Shown: piece by piece, positions 24,307-32,821 of the stretch | How the letters are laid out: each line of letters starts with the position of its first letter | Position numbering within the stretch: position 1 is the first letter of the stretch | DNA from: Actinomycetota bacterium | GTDB taxonomy: Bacteria; Actinomycetota; Acidimicrobiia; Spongiisociales; UBA5794 | Reading direction: 5' to 3' | DNA: 45,837 nt | Assembly (NCBI GenBank): GCA_013151445.1 | Contig: JAADIG010000014.1 | Coordinates: 1 to 45,837, forward strand | Made by a program: the position numbers and the translations under genes | Notes under the pieces: model-generated | What the model was told of the DNA's origin: nothing | Database searches by the model: none | Seen by the model: the letters and a program-made list of their open reading frames with translations, nothing else

Positions 24307-25023
24307 ATGCCATCTAAGGACACACAACTTGAGCACCGCACCAACTCCTGGATGATCGCCGGGCTTGTCCTGATGGTCATTGGGTTGTTGGCATTCCCGA
24401 TCTATCGGTTCTCCGAACCGGCTGCCCGTGCGGCCGCCGACGAGACAGCCCAATCCAACCTCGCGCTTGCTGGTGAGGCCCTGTGGTCAGCGACGTGCGC
24501 CTCATGCCACGGTTCGTATGGGCAGGGCGTCGATGCTCCTGCTCTCAACTCAACCCAGTTTCTTACGATCGTTAGCGATGAGCAGATTTTTTCAATCGCA
24601 AGTTCGGGTATCCCCGGCACCGAAATGTCGGCCTACTCACAGCAGTTCGGGGGTCCACTCACGGAGGAGCAGATAGCTTCACTTGTCGCCTGCGTGCGAT
24701 CGTGGGAGAAGACGGCTCCCGACAGGCCGGACTGGCGTGACATGCTGAACGTCCCCGCCGGAGCACACAACGACAGTACTGACGCGCCTGCCGGGCACGA
24801 CGAAGCACCTGCGGATCACGACGAAGACGGTGCCGAAGATCATGATGAGGCAGCGACGACCGACGGACCCGCCGCATGCGGTCCGGGATACGATATTGCT
24901 GCGTTCGCCGATCACGATGCGGATGGCACCGCGGACCACGCCGAGGACGCCACCCCCGGCGACCATGCCGAGGATGGCGATCCCGATGCCGATGGACACG
25001 ACGAAACTACGGCCACCCACTAG
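24307..25023 (+). CDS. Membrane-anchored monohaem cytochrome c with Asp/His-rich tail
   Basis: A 238-residue protein: one membrane helix (about 15-35), then a class I cytochrome c domain with CASCH (Cys64, Cys67, His68) and a likely axial Met in GTEMSAY. From about residue 150 the sequence becomes low-complexity and strongly acidic with nine His, including DHDADGTADH, which resembles a Ca2+-binding DxDxDG loop, and two cysteines in common with none of the haem ligands (one in AACGPG). The tail is probably a metal-binding or docking extension on the outer face. It closes the bc operon and would accept electrons from the Rieske protein. Confidence 0.85.
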   Translation: MPSKDTQLEHRTNSWMIAGLVLMVIGLLAFPIYRFSEPAARAAADETAQSNLALAGEALWSATCASCHGSYGQGVDAPALNSTQFLTIVSDEQIFSIASSGIPGTEMSAYSQQFGGPLTEEQIASLVACVRSWEKTAPDRPDWRDMLNVPAGAHNDSTDAPAGHDEAPADHDEDGAEDHDEAATTDGPAACGPGYDIAAFADHDADGTADHAEDATPGDHAEDGDPDADGHDETTATH

Positions 25024-25172
25024 GGATCGTTCGGGGGCGTTTGTCGGGGGACTTGCCCGGTCGCGCTCGCTCGTGTTGCAACGGGGTGAACGCGCACGAC
25101 GATGAACTCCGCGGCTCTACACGAGTGGTTCAGTTTGCGGGTTGCGGGTCGCCTGGCTGGTTTCGACCCGGG

Positions 25173-25511
25173 TCAGGGAGACGTCGTTGGACGCGCCGCT
25201 ACCCCTACGGACAGCTGGAGTTGTTCTGCCATGACCTCGCGCAAGAGGTCCAATGCCTCGTTGATCTTCGGTGACGTGACTGAGTAGAACACGCGTTGGC
25301 CCTCGCGCCGGTTGGTTACGAGCCCCTTGCTTTTGAGGATCGAAAGATGCTGAGAGGCGTTCGACTGGGAGATCCCCGTCGTCTCGCACAGGTCGGAGAC
25401 CGATCGTTCGCCGTCCCGCAACGCGTTAATAAGTATGAGCCTCTTGGGATCTGCGAACCCCTTGCAGACGCTCGCGTGGAGCTGGTTGAGCTCGTCTCTG
25501 ATTTGTGACAT
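25173..25511 (-). CDS. ArsR-family winged-helix regulator (sHdrR/SoxR-like position)
   Basis: A 112-residue helix-turn-helix protein. The core VSDLCETTGISQSNASQHLSILKSKGLVTNRREGQRVFYSV is a typical ArsR/SmtB recognition domain. Cys16 and Cys42 are its only cysteines and could act as a thiol or sulfane-sulfur switch, as in ArsR-type regulators of sulfur-oxidation genes. The arrangement, divergent from tusA by 266 bp, matches sHdrR-type regulators in other sulfur oxidisers. A CATAGT hexamer seven bases before the ATG suggests a leaderless transcript. Repression of the sulfur operon is inferred, not shown. Confidence 0.82.
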   Translation of the reverse strand: MSQIRDELNQLHASVCKGFADPKRLILINALRDGERSVSDLCETTGISQSNASQHLSILKSKGLVTNRREGQRVFYSVTSPKINEALDLLREVMAEQLQLSVGVAARPTTSP

Positions 25512-25518
25512 GGCGGAA

Positions 25519-25524
25519 ACTATG
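25519..25524 (-). promoter_or_regulatory. -10-like hexamer CATAGT, possible leaderless promoter
   Basis: On the minus strand CATAGT lies seven nucleotides before the ATG of the ArsR-type regulator. Confidence 0.35.
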
Positions 25525-25665
25525 GCACGAATTCGGTGATTTGGCTACCCCGTAGCCCCGAAAACTTGCGGTCAAAGCATCGTGGGTTCGTGTGTCATGC
25601 CTCCGTTTCAGGCTCCGGGCGTCACCGACTGGGGCATCAGGATCTGGCGCGTTTTCGGAAACTGT

Positions 25666-25695
25666 TTGCATCGACGACAGTCAATGTTTCATAAT
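25666..25695 (+). promoter_or_regulatory. Promoter for the tusA-sHdr operon: TTGCAT-N18-CATAAT
   Basis: The hexamers are 18 bp apart and would give a ~75-nt leader to tusA. Just downstream two ATGCG words (25707 and 25715) are eight bp apart and could belong to a regulator site. No other strong promoter is seen until the end of the sulfur cluster. Confidence 0.4.
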
Positions 25696-25777
25696 GCCAT
25701 CGACATATGCGCAAATGCGAATGTACGGAGACATGATTCCGACACAGGTCGGGCACTCTCCGCACGAGGAGGATGCC

Positions 25778-26014
25778 ATGACTATTGCCTCTGACGAGCT
25801 GCTCGATTGCACAGGACTCCTGTGCCCGATTCCCGTTGTCAAGACGTCGAAAGCGATCAAGACGATCGACGTCGGACAAGTGCTTGAAATGGTTGCCACC
25901 GACCCTGGCGCCCCACCAGACATGGAGGCATGGGCTCGGCAAACCGGTCACGAACTCATCGAACAAACCGCCGGAGATGGTGAATACCGCTTCTGGTTCC
26001 GCCGTACGAAATGA
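25778..26014 (+). CDS. tusA: TusA-family sulfur carrier protein
   Basis: A 78-residue protein of normal TusA length. The motif LDCTGLLCPIPVVKT carries Cys16 of the CPxP sulfur-binding site. TusA takes persulfide sulfur and passes it on within the cytoplasm; beside dsrE and hdr-like genes it feeds dissimilatory sulfur oxidation rather than tRNA thiolation. GAGGAGG is placed well before the ATG. An in-frame open extension of ~186 nt upstream is ignored because the promoter lies in it. Confidence 0.93.
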   Translation: MTIASDELLDCTGLLCPIPVVKTSKAIKTIDVGQVLEMVATDPGAPPDMEAWARQTGHELIEQTAGDGEYRFWFRRTK

Positions 26015-26027
26015 TGGAGGGCGAACA

Positions 26028-26573
26028 ATGACATCCCCAGGTGAGAAGCCTTTTACGCTCGAAGAGCCGGACCCCGATGCCGGACAAAAGTCGAAGAGGA
26101 TGGCGCTCGTCGCCTCAAAGGGTGGGCTTGATGAGGTCTACCCGATCCTGATCATGGCAACTACCGCCGCCGCCCTGGAGTGGGAGGTCGGTATCTTCTG
26201 CACCTTCTACGGCCTCGACATGGTGAATACCAAGCGTATGCATTCCCTGAAGGTGTCGCCTCTCGGCAATGCTGCGGCACCGCCGCCACTCAAGGGGAAG
26301 GAATTCGGAGTTCCGAACTTCATCTCGATGCTGCCGGGCATGACGACAGTCGCAACGAAGATGATGCGGGGTTGGATGAAGGATTCGAACATCCCGGACT
26401 TCGACGAGATGATGGAGCTGTGCCTCGAAAGTGGCGTCGAGTTCTATGCGTGCGCAACCACGATGGGCGTCATGAACGTCAAGCAGGAAGACATCATGCC
26501 CCAGGCGACATGTCTCGGCGCCGCGGCCTTTCTTGACTTCGCCGCCGACGCTGACCTCGCCCTGTTCATCTGA
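26028..26573 (+). CDS. dsrE2: DsrE2-like peroxiredoxin-fold sulfurtransferase
   Basis: A 181-residue DsrE/DsrF-like protein. The fold begins KRMALVASKGGLDEVYPIL. Cys142 (EFYACATTMGVM) and Cys162 (MPQATCLGAA) match the two cysteines usually conserved in DsrE2 proteins, which sit with TusA in sulfur oxidisers and exchange sulfur with it. DsrE2A proteins often carry membrane helices; none is convincing here, and the methionine-rich middle (SMLPGMTTVATKMMRGWM) is at most amphipathic. GGAGG is placed seven or eight bases ahead of the ATG. Confidence 0.8.
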   Translation: MTSPGEKPFTLEEPDPDAGQKSKRMALVASKGGLDEVYPILIMATTAAALEWEVGIFCTFYGLDMVNTKRMHSLKVSPLGNAAAPPPLKGKEFGVPNFISMLPGMTTVATKMMRGWMKDSNIPDFDEMMELCLESGVEFYACATTMGVMNVKQEDIMPQATCLGAAAFLDFAADADLALFI

Positions 26574-26611
26574 CCAACGAGACTGGATCCATACAAGAAA
26601 AGGAGGCCCGA

Positions 26612-26980
26612 GTGGATGACGATCCGAAGATTCTCTACGTACAGACGCACGGGATCGATGAGGCATCAAAGGCAGCGACACCCTTCTACCTGGCTACCGC
26701 AGCGGCCGCCATGGACATGGAAGTGTCGATCTACTTCACGATGCACGGCCCCACACTGCTGCGCAAGGACAGCCGTGATCTGACGGTGAAAGAGGGCGGC
26801 GCACCGTTGTCGAGCTTTATCGACCTTGCCGTGGAGACGGGTGTAAACCTTCTCGTATGTCAACCGTCGCTCGATCTCAACGATCTCGCAATGGAGGATC
26901 TTATGGACGGTGTCCAGATGATCGGTGGTGCGGCGTTCAATGACATGGCCGCTGAAGCCGATGCGGTGATCAGCTTCTGA
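26612..26980 (+). CDS. DsrE3-like sulfurtransferase
   Basis: A 122-residue soluble DsrE-family protein with GTG start and a strong AGGAGG. The presumed active cysteine is Cys83 in NLLVCQPSLDLNDL, in the position used by DsrE-type sulfur carriers; there is no second cysteine. The GGAAFNDMAAEADAVI end resembles the end of the preceding DsrE2-like protein, suggesting an old duplication. The stop overlaps the shdrC1 start (TGATG). Probably moves persulfide between TusA and the sHdr/LbpA system. Confidence 0.78.
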   Translation: MDDDPKILYVQTHGIDEASKAATPFYLATAAAAMDMEVSIYFTMHGPTLLRKDSRDLTVKEGGAPLSSFIDLAVETGVNLLVCQPSLDLNDLAMEDLMDGVQMIGGAAFNDMAAEADAVISF

Positions 26981-27714
26981 TGTCAGTCACTGCACCTCCA
27001 GCACGCTTCACCGCCGATCCCGGAGCGACACTCTCGCCACACAGTTACCTCGACGTCGCCTACGAGGACAAGCTGGCCCTGTGGGAAGAAGTGAAGGCAG
27101 ACGATCGGTTCGCCGACTACCTGTACGGCTGTTACGAGTGCGGTATCTGTGTCGCGGCCTGTCCGTCGGCGAAGTTCTACGATTTTTCGCCACGCAAGAT
27201 TGCTCAGGCTGCCGCGCGTGAGGATGTCGAGCTCATCTACGAACAGATGAATGACGATGTGTGGAACTGCTCGCAGTGTTTCTCCTGCAACCGGTGCCCT
27301 CGAGAGAATTCGCCCGGAGGTTTAATAACGTTGCTTCGCGAGGTCGCCGTCCGCAACGGGCTGGGCACGGCAAAGGAAGCTCTCGAAGGATACGGCCGTG
27401 TGGTGTACAAGATCATGACGACCGGTACCCAGATATCGCCGGACATGCTCCAACCCGATGCGTTTCCAGACTGGGGTCCCGACGTTGAGAAGACGTCCGA
27501 CAACCTCGAGCTGTGGCGTCGAGCGCTGCCACCGGAGACCTTGCACACGACGGAGATGAGCTGGCAGGTGTCCAACGAAACGCTCATTGAGCTCTACCTG
27601 ATATGGCTCCACTCGGACGTCATGGACATGATTGCGGAGGCAGACGAGGGGCTACACATGATCATTCTTGACGTGATGGAAGAAACCCTCGAGGACGCAG
27701 GCTACGAAGTTTAG
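26980..27714 (+). CDS. shdrC1: sHdrC1-like Fe-S protein of the sulfur-oxidising heterodisulfide-reductase-like complex
   Basis: A 244-residue HdrC-type protein. The first cluster motif is CYECGICVAACPS (51-61). The second reads WNCSQCFSCNRCPRE (97-106) with two, not three, residues before the last Cys. The C-terminal half is helical and matches the longer sHdrC1 subunits rather than methanogen HdrC. In the family it links sHdrA flavin electrons to sHdrB1. Translationally coupled to the DsrE gene upstream and 11 nt from shdrB1. Confidence 0.85.
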   Translation: MSVTAPPARFTADPGATLSPHSYLDVAYEDKLALWEEVKADDRFADYLYGCYECGICVAACPSAKFYDFSPRKIAQAAAREDVELIYEQMNDDVWNCSQCFSCNRCPRENSPGGLITLLREVAVRNGLGTAKEALEGYGRVVYKIMTTGTQISPDMLQPDAFPDWGPDVEKTSDNLELWRRALPPETLHTTEMSWQVSNETLIELYLIWLHSDVMDMIAEADEGLHMIILDVMEETLEDAGYEV

Positions 27715-27725
27715 GAGCGAGATCA

Positions 27726-28922
27726 ATGATTGAATCAACATCCATCCCCTTGTCTGCGATACGGAAGCCTCCGCTTCCGAACCCGGCGGACGCACCAACT
27801 GAGGACATCCGCGAGCAGCTCTACGAGCTCGAAGAGGCCGGCGAGCTAATTGTGCAGCGCGTGCCGGGGCCGTACATCGAGGTGATGACCAAGTACGGTC
27901 GAACGAAGAAGATCCCCGAGCAGATGACCTGGCATCACAAGTCGTGCGGTCAATGCGGTCACATTCCGGGTTATTCGACATCAATCTTCTGGCTCAACCG
28001 ACAGTTCGGCATGAACTACGTCGATCCAACGGACCAGACCTCGTGCACGGCGTGGAACTACTACGCGTCCGCGACCTCGAACGCCGTTGCTCAAGCCGCG
28101 GTTGCGTCGAGGAACTTTGCGGCGGCGTATGAGACCGGCTATTTCCCGATGATCCACTGCGGTACGTCGTACGGGCATTACAAGGAGACCCGCCAGGAGA
28201 TCGTTCACCATCCGGAGCTGCGGCGAAAAGTTCGCGACATCATGGCGAAGCTCAACAAACCGCTGGTGGTTCCAGAGGAGATCGTCCACTACTCGGAGTG
28301 GATTCACGCCATGCGAGACCGGATCGCGAAGAAACAGGTACGGGACTTCTCCTCGATCACTGCGTCCATCCACCCCGCCTGCCACTACTACAAGCTCGTC
28401 ACCGAGGACGCCATCTACGACCCTGATATCTATGGGGGACAGCGAACCGCGACGGTTACCGGCATTGTCGAAGCGCTTGGTTCCACGGTCGGTGACTACA
28501 GCACGTTCTTCGATTGCTGTGGGTTCGGGTTCCGCCACATTCTCGTGCAAAGAGACTTCAGTCGTTCGTTCGCGACTCAGCGAAAGATCGAGATCATGAA
28601 AGAAGAGGCGAACCCGGACGTCGTCATTACTCACGACACGGGGTGCGTCACGACGCTCGACAAGAGCCAATTTGCTGCCAGGGCACACCAGCGCAACGTT
28701 GGTGTGCCGGTGCTATCGGACGCACAGTATGCGGCACTCGCAATGGGCGCCCATCCGTATCGAATTGTCCAGCTTCATTGGCACGCCACGGACTACACGG
28801 CGCTGCTGGAGAAGATGGGGATCGATTGGGAGAAAGCCTGGGTCGAGTTCGAGGGGGATCTAAAGCGCCTTGAAAGCGGCGAAATCGAGTACCTCAGTTG
28901 GGAGGACGCAGATGCCAAGTGA
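27726..28922 (+). CDS. shdrB1: sHdrB1-like CCG-domain protein
   Basis: A 398-residue HdrB-like subunit. Cysteines fall in two sets: Cys74, Cys77, Cys107 and Cys145, and Cys219, Cys264-Cys265 (DCCGFGF) and Cys307. The second set matches a CCG-type site for a non-cubane 4Fe-4S cluster, where the methanogen enzyme handles heterodisulfides; in sHdr the likely substrate is lipoate-bound sulfur on LbpA. Shorter cysteine conservation in the first set is usual for sHdrB1 as I know it. The start has GGAGCG nearby and follows shdrC1 by 11 nt. Confidence 0.85.
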   Translation: MIESTSIPLSAIRKPPLPNPADAPTEDIREQLYELEEAGELIVQRVPGPYIEVMTKYGRTKKIPEQMTWHHKSCGQCGHIPGYSTSIFWLNRQFGMNYVDPTDQTSCTAWNYYASATSNAVAQAAVASRNFAAAYETGYFPMIHCGTSYGHYKETRQEIVHHPELRRKVRDIMAKLNKPLVVPEEIVHYSEWIHAMRDRIAKKQVRDFSSITASIHPACHYYKLVTEDAIYDPDIYGGQRTATVTGIVEALGSTVGDYSTFFDCCGFGFRHILVQRDFSRSFATQRKIEIMKEEANPDVVITHDTGCVTTLDKSQFAARAHQRNVGVPVLSDAQYAALAMGAHPYRIVQLHWHATDYTALLEKMGIDWEKAWVEFEGDLKRLESGEIEYLSWEDADAK

Positions 28923-29970
28923 TCGTGTCGTGGTGATTGGGGCTGGCCCGGCCGGGCTTGAGGCGGCGCGCCTCGCGGCGGAGCTGGGAAGCCCGGTGAC
29001 GCTTGTCGAAAAGATGGGGGTCGCCGGTGGTATGCCAGTTCATTCCGACTACGCGGCGCTGACGCACCACTTTCGTTCTGCGTCGGATGCCATGGGGGAG
29101 ATGGTTGGCGCGGTGACATCCAACGAGCTCATCGAAATGCGCGTCGGAACGGAGGTGACCTCGGTTGAAGGGGAGTTGGGGGACTTCGCCGTGACACTGA
29201 CGTCAGATGGGGCCGAAGAGTCGATTTCCGCTGGAGCGATCATTCTCGCCACCGGTTTCAAGCACTTCGATCCGGGCCGTGAGACCCAGCAGTACCAGTA
29301 CTACGAGCTTCCCGACGTCATCACGATCGCGGAAGCCGAGAAGATGTTGAAGGACGAAAACTTCGTCACACCATCGACGGGCAAACCGCCCGAGCGCGTC
29401 GCATTCATTCAATGCGTGGGATCGCGGGATCGCCAGATCGGCAACGAGTACTGCTCAAAGGTGTGTTGCGGGATTTCGTCGAAACAGGCAATTGAGATCC
29501 GGGAGATGGTCCCCGATGCACGCGTCTTCATCTTCTACATCGACATGCGCATGTACGGATACTGGGAGAACGAGATTTACTGGCCGGCCCAGGAACAGCA
29601 CAAGGTCAACTACGTCAAGGGGATCATTACCGAGATTCTCCCGAAGAATGGCCGCCTTGTCGTACGGGGCGAGGACACCACCATGGGACGCCCAATGGAG
29701 GTCCCGATGGACATGGTGATCCTCGCTGTTGGCATGGAGCCGAGCGCCGGGACTACCGCAATGTCAGGCATCCTCAACCTGCCCACCAACAAGTATGGGT
29801 TTGTCGAGACAGCGCATGACATTCTTGATACGGTCACGACGACCGTACCCGGGATTTTTGCTACCGGAGCCGCAACGGGTCCAGCCGACCTTGACGACTC
29901 GATCTCGTCTGCGGGTGCGGCAGCAGCGAAGGCGGTTGCTCTCCTGCGATCAGTGGCGGTACCGGTGTGA
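28912..29970 (+). CDS. shdrA: sHdrA-like FAD/Fe-S protein
   Basis: A 352-residue short HdrA. The Rossmann motif VVVIGAGPAGLEAARLA binds FAD. Cys168, Cys181 and Cys185-Cys186 (CVGSRD ... YCSKVCC) form the HdrA-type 4Fe-4S site. Unlike methanogen HdrA there are no added ferredoxin inserts, as expected for sHdrA (~350 residues). The ATG with GGAGG six bases upstream overlaps the end of shdrB1 by 11 nt; an in-frame codon 42 nt earlier is disregarded. Confidence 0.88.
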   Translation: MPSDRVVVIGAGPAGLEAARLAAELGSPVTLVEKMGVAGGMPVHSDYAALTHHFRSASDAMGEMVGAVTSNELIEMRVGTEVTSVEGELGDFAVTLTSDGAEESISAGAIILATGFKHFDPGRETQQYQYYELPDVITIAEAEKMLKDENFVTPSTGKPPERVAFIQCVGSRDRQIGNEYCSKVCCGISSKQAIEIREMVPDARVFIFYIDMRMYGYWENEIYWPAQEQHKVNYVKGIITEILPKNGRLVVRGEDTTMGRPMEVPMDMVILAVGMEPSAGTTAMSGILNLPTNKYGFVETAHDILDTVTTTVPGIFATGAATGPADLDDSISSAGAAAAKAVALLRSVAVPV

Positions 29971-30746
29971 AGACCGACCCGATACTCAACGGGCAGGTTA
30001 TCGATACGCCGACTGCGCAGGAGTTCACGCGCATGGCGTTAGAGAAGGTGTCCGCACATGACCTTGGGGACATTGCGGGTCGCCTGGAGGCAAAGTCCGA
30101 GTTCTTTCGCGAGGCGCTTGCGGTGGATGCCATTGGATCTCTCGGCGAGGCCACTGCGACGGCGATTCTGCGGCTTGTATTTTCCACCCGGCGCAAGGCG
30201 AACCTTATTCTCAACACGTTGACTCTGGAAGGTTTCAGGCGCAGCGTGCGTGGATTGCTGTATGCGGACATGTCACCCGGTGCGCGCCTTGAGGAGTTCG
30301 CTTCTTTGATCGACAACATCGGCCGGAACCTACCGCCGGGAACCGGTCATGATCTCGGATCGGAGTTGCTGCACTTCACCGATCCGGACCGATACTGGCT
30401 TTGGACACGCTGGATGTGGAATCCCCAGACTGCCACAGGTGCTTTACCGCTGGTTGTGATGGAAGAGGTCGATTTGAATGGTGGTTCGATAGCCGAGACC
30501 TACCGACGGATCGGTATCGCCATGGCATTCCTCGACGGTGTTGGTGAAGCTGCGGGCTTCCGCACGGAGGGACACGGTGTGTTCGGAACAGATGTGTTCC
30601 TTGCCGCGGTGTATTCGGTGTACATGTACACGACGCTGCGGATGCGAATGACCCAGGAGTTCAACAGGATCGTTCCCGAACTTGGTGACCTGGTACGTCG
30701 CCTGCACGGAGTCAACAGATTCCCCCTGATTGCGGAGGTTGCGTAA
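29967..30746 (+). CDS. Conserved 'hyp' protein of sHdr clusters
   Basis: A 259-residue protein without cysteines or a known catalytic motif, placed exactly where shdr clusters carry their conserved hypothetical gene, between shdrA and the second Fe-S protein gene. It is largely helical, with LLHFTDPDRYWLWTRWMWNP as a striking aromatic segment. GTG start overlaps the shdrA stop. Probably a structural or assembly part of the complex; biochemical function is unknown. Confidence 0.75.
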   Translation: MKTDPILNGQVIDTPTAQEFTRMALEKVSAHDLGDIAGRLEAKSEFFREALAVDAIGSLGEATATAILRLVFSTRRKANLILNTLTLEGFRRSVRGLLYADMSPGARLEEFASLIDNIGRNLPPGTGHDLGSELLHFTDPDRYWLWTRWMWNPQTATGALPLVVMEEVDLNGGSIAETYRRIGIAMAFLDGVGEAAGFRTEGHGVFGTDVFLAAVYSVYMYTTLRMRMTQEFNRIVPELGDLVRRLHGVNRFPLIAEVA

Positions 30747-32038
30747 TGGGAAGAGACGTCAGTCCCAAGATTGACCCATCGCGGGTCCGCGAGCATGAGA
30801 CATTCGAACTTGACGGTGTCGACATCTCCGGGCATTGGAACCGGATGTTCGAGCAGCGAGTCATTTTCGACTACGACGTCGCCCAACTCGATCGGGTGAC
30901 GGACCTCGACGGTGGCGAGTCGATGGGGTGGTGCTACCAGTGCTCACAGTGTATTGGGGTCTGCCCGGTTGATCACGTAGGTGACTACGGGCCGCGCAAG
31001 ATCTTCCGAAAACTTCAAGTTGGAATGGACTTTTTCACGAGCGATGATCTGTGGTTGTGCACGACGTGTGCCAACTGTCTGCGGGTATGTCCGAAGGAAG
31101 TGGACATGCTCCAGATCATGCCCGCGGCACGCAAGGAAGCAGTCCTCGAGGGTGCTGTGCCAGCTGAGTTGCAGGATGTCTTCGAGAAAACAGCACGGTA
31201 CGGGAATCCGCTCGGAAAGAACCCCAAGCGGCGGATCGCCTGGACCAAGGGTCTCGAAGTGGACGTGCCACTTGTCTCGGAACTCGGACGAAAGGTTGAT
31301 GTGCTTTGGTGGGTCAGCGACTACCCGTCGTATCACCCCAGGGGCATGGAGGCTTCAAGGAGTCTTGCGCGCGTGCTCACGAAACTTGGGATCGACTTTG
31401 CGATCCTCGGAGCCGAGGAACGCCACGACGGAGATTCGATGTTGCGCGCCGGCGAGCAAGGGCTTTTCGAGATGCTTGCTGATCAGAACATCGAGGCGTT
31501 GAACAGCTACGAATTTGATGTATTGCTCACGACAGATCCGCATGCATACAACGCGTTCGTTCACGAATACCCGGAACGCGGAGGGAACTACAACGTCGAG
31601 CACTACGCCCGGTTCCTTGCGGACCGGATCGGCGATCTGAACCTATCGGAGGACGTACTCAGCACGGTGACCTTCCACGATCCTTGTTACCTCGGGCGTC
31701 ACAACGGCGAATACGACGCACCGCGCGATCTCATCGAAGCACTGCCAGGTGCGAACTTCGTCGAAATGTGGCGAAACAAACAGAACGGCTATTGCTGCGG
31801 CGGAGGTGGGGGAGGGATGTGGCTTGATGGCCTCGCCGCGGAACACCAATCGATGCGGTTGTCCGAGAAACGTGTCCTCGAAGCGGTTGAGACAGGGGCG
31901 GACACGTTGTGTGTCGTGTGCCCGTATGAAGTGTCTCGCTTTGAGGATGCGGTGAAGTCCACCAACAACGATGGAGCGCTCGTGGTGCGTGACATTTCGG
32001 AGTTGCTGGCCGAGGCGATGGGTTTGTCAACAGCGTGA
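30746..32038 (+). CDS. Fused HdrC/HdrB-like protein (sHdrB3-like)
   Basis: A 430-residue HdrD-like fusion. Two cubane clusters: CYQCSQCIGVCP (63-73) and CTTCANCLRVCP (105-115). The C-terminal half has one CCG site (FHDPCYLG, YCCGGGGGG, VVCPYE). Clusters of the first sHdr kind have separate shdrC2 and shdrB2 here; a single fused gene followed by etfBA matches what I recall as the second kind (sHdrB3). The C-terminal ~280 residues are clearly related to the end of the Emo-like protein downstream. Its stop is 16 nt before etfB. Confidence 0.8.
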   Translation: MGRDVSPKIDPSRVREHETFELDGVDISGHWNRMFEQRVIFDYDVAQLDRVTDLDGGESMGWCYQCSQCIGVCPVDHVGDYGPRKIFRKLQVGMDFFTSDDLWLCTTCANCLRVCPKEVDMLQIMPAARKEAVLEGAVPAELQDVFEKTARYGNPLGKNPKRRIAWTKGLEVDVPLVSELGRKVDVLWWVSDYPSYHPRGMEASRSLARVLTKLGIDFAILGAEERHDGDSMLRAGEQGLFEMLADQNIEALNSYEFDVLLTTDPHAYNAFVHEYPERGGNYNVEHYARFLADRIGDLNLSEDVLSTVTFHDPCYLGRHNGEYDAPRDLIEALPGANFVEMWRNKQNGYCCGGGGGGMWLDGLAAEHQSMRLSEKRVLEAVETGADTLCVVCPYEVSRFEDAVKSTNNDGALVVRDISELLAEAMGLSTA

Positions 32039-32054
32039 AGAAACAGGAGACGGA

Positions 32055-32813
32055 ATGAAGATTGCTGTGTTGATGCGGGCCGTACCGGACCCGGTCGAGG
32101 AGCTCGAACTGGACGGAGCGGACCTCGACAGGGACTTCCTCGGATACGTGCTCAACGAGTTCGACGACCATGCCCTCGAAGAGGGGCTGCTCCTCAAGGA
32201 AGAGAGCGGCGGCACGCTCACGGCGTTCGCCCTTGGTTCTGCGGACGAGGTTGAACAGATGCTGCACACTGCAATTGCGAAGGGTGCCGACACCGCCCAG
32301 AAACTTGGCGACGACCTAGATCCTGTCGATGCGCATGCCCAAGCAGCAACCTTCGTGTCCGCGATTGGTGACGGTGGATACGATCTCATCCTCTCCGGAG
32401 TCCAGGCGTCGGATGAAATCGACGGCCAGGTAGCGATGCTGGTTGCCGCCAGCCTCGGACTGCCGCATGTCTCTGTGGTTGTTGGCACCACCATCGGGGA
32501 CGGTTCCCTGCGGGTCACGAAAGAGTACTGGGCTGGGATCACTGCCGACTACGACGTCGTGCTGCCAGCCGTTCTTGGGATACAGACGGCTCGAGAAGCG
32601 CCGCGTTATGTCGCGGTCGCCCGCATCCGCCAGGCCCAGGAGTCAGGAGCTCTTGAGGAAGTCGAGATTGACCAGCCGGAGAATTCCTCCGGTGTCACGA
32701 TCACCGGTATGCGCCTGCCCGAAGCTGGGGAAGGTGCGGAGATGATCGATGGTGACGAGGGGGCGGCAGCGGGCCGTGTCCTGGAGATTCTGCAAGCCGC
32801 AGGGGTGAGGTAG
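32055..32813 (+). CDS. etfB: Electron transfer flavoprotein beta subunit
   Basis: A 252-residue EtfB: MKIAVLMRAVPDPVEELEL, NEFDDHALEEGLLLKEE, and LILSGVQASDEIDGQVAMLVAASLGLP are the family landmarks that hold AMP or a second flavin. CAGGAG precedes the ATG at 32055; an in-frame codon 84 nt upstream lies within the previous gene. Next to an sHdrB3-like gene and an Emo-like gene it most likely takes electrons from the sHdr complex, not from acyl-CoA dehydrogenases. Whether it bifurcates cannot be read by eye. Confidence 0.9.
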   Translation: MKIAVLMRAVPDPVEELELDGADLDRDFLGYVLNEFDDHALEEGLLLKEESGGTLTAFALGSADEVEQMLHTAIAKGADTAQKLGDDLDPVDAHAQAATFVSAIGDGGYDLILSGVQASDEIDGQVAMLVAASLGLPHVSVVVGTTIGDGSLRVTKEYWAGITADYDVVLPAVLGIQTAREAPRYVAVARIRQAQESGALEEVEIDQPENSSGVTITGMRLPEAGEGAEMIDGDEGAAAGRVLEILQAAGVR

Positions 32814-32821
32814 GAGACACC

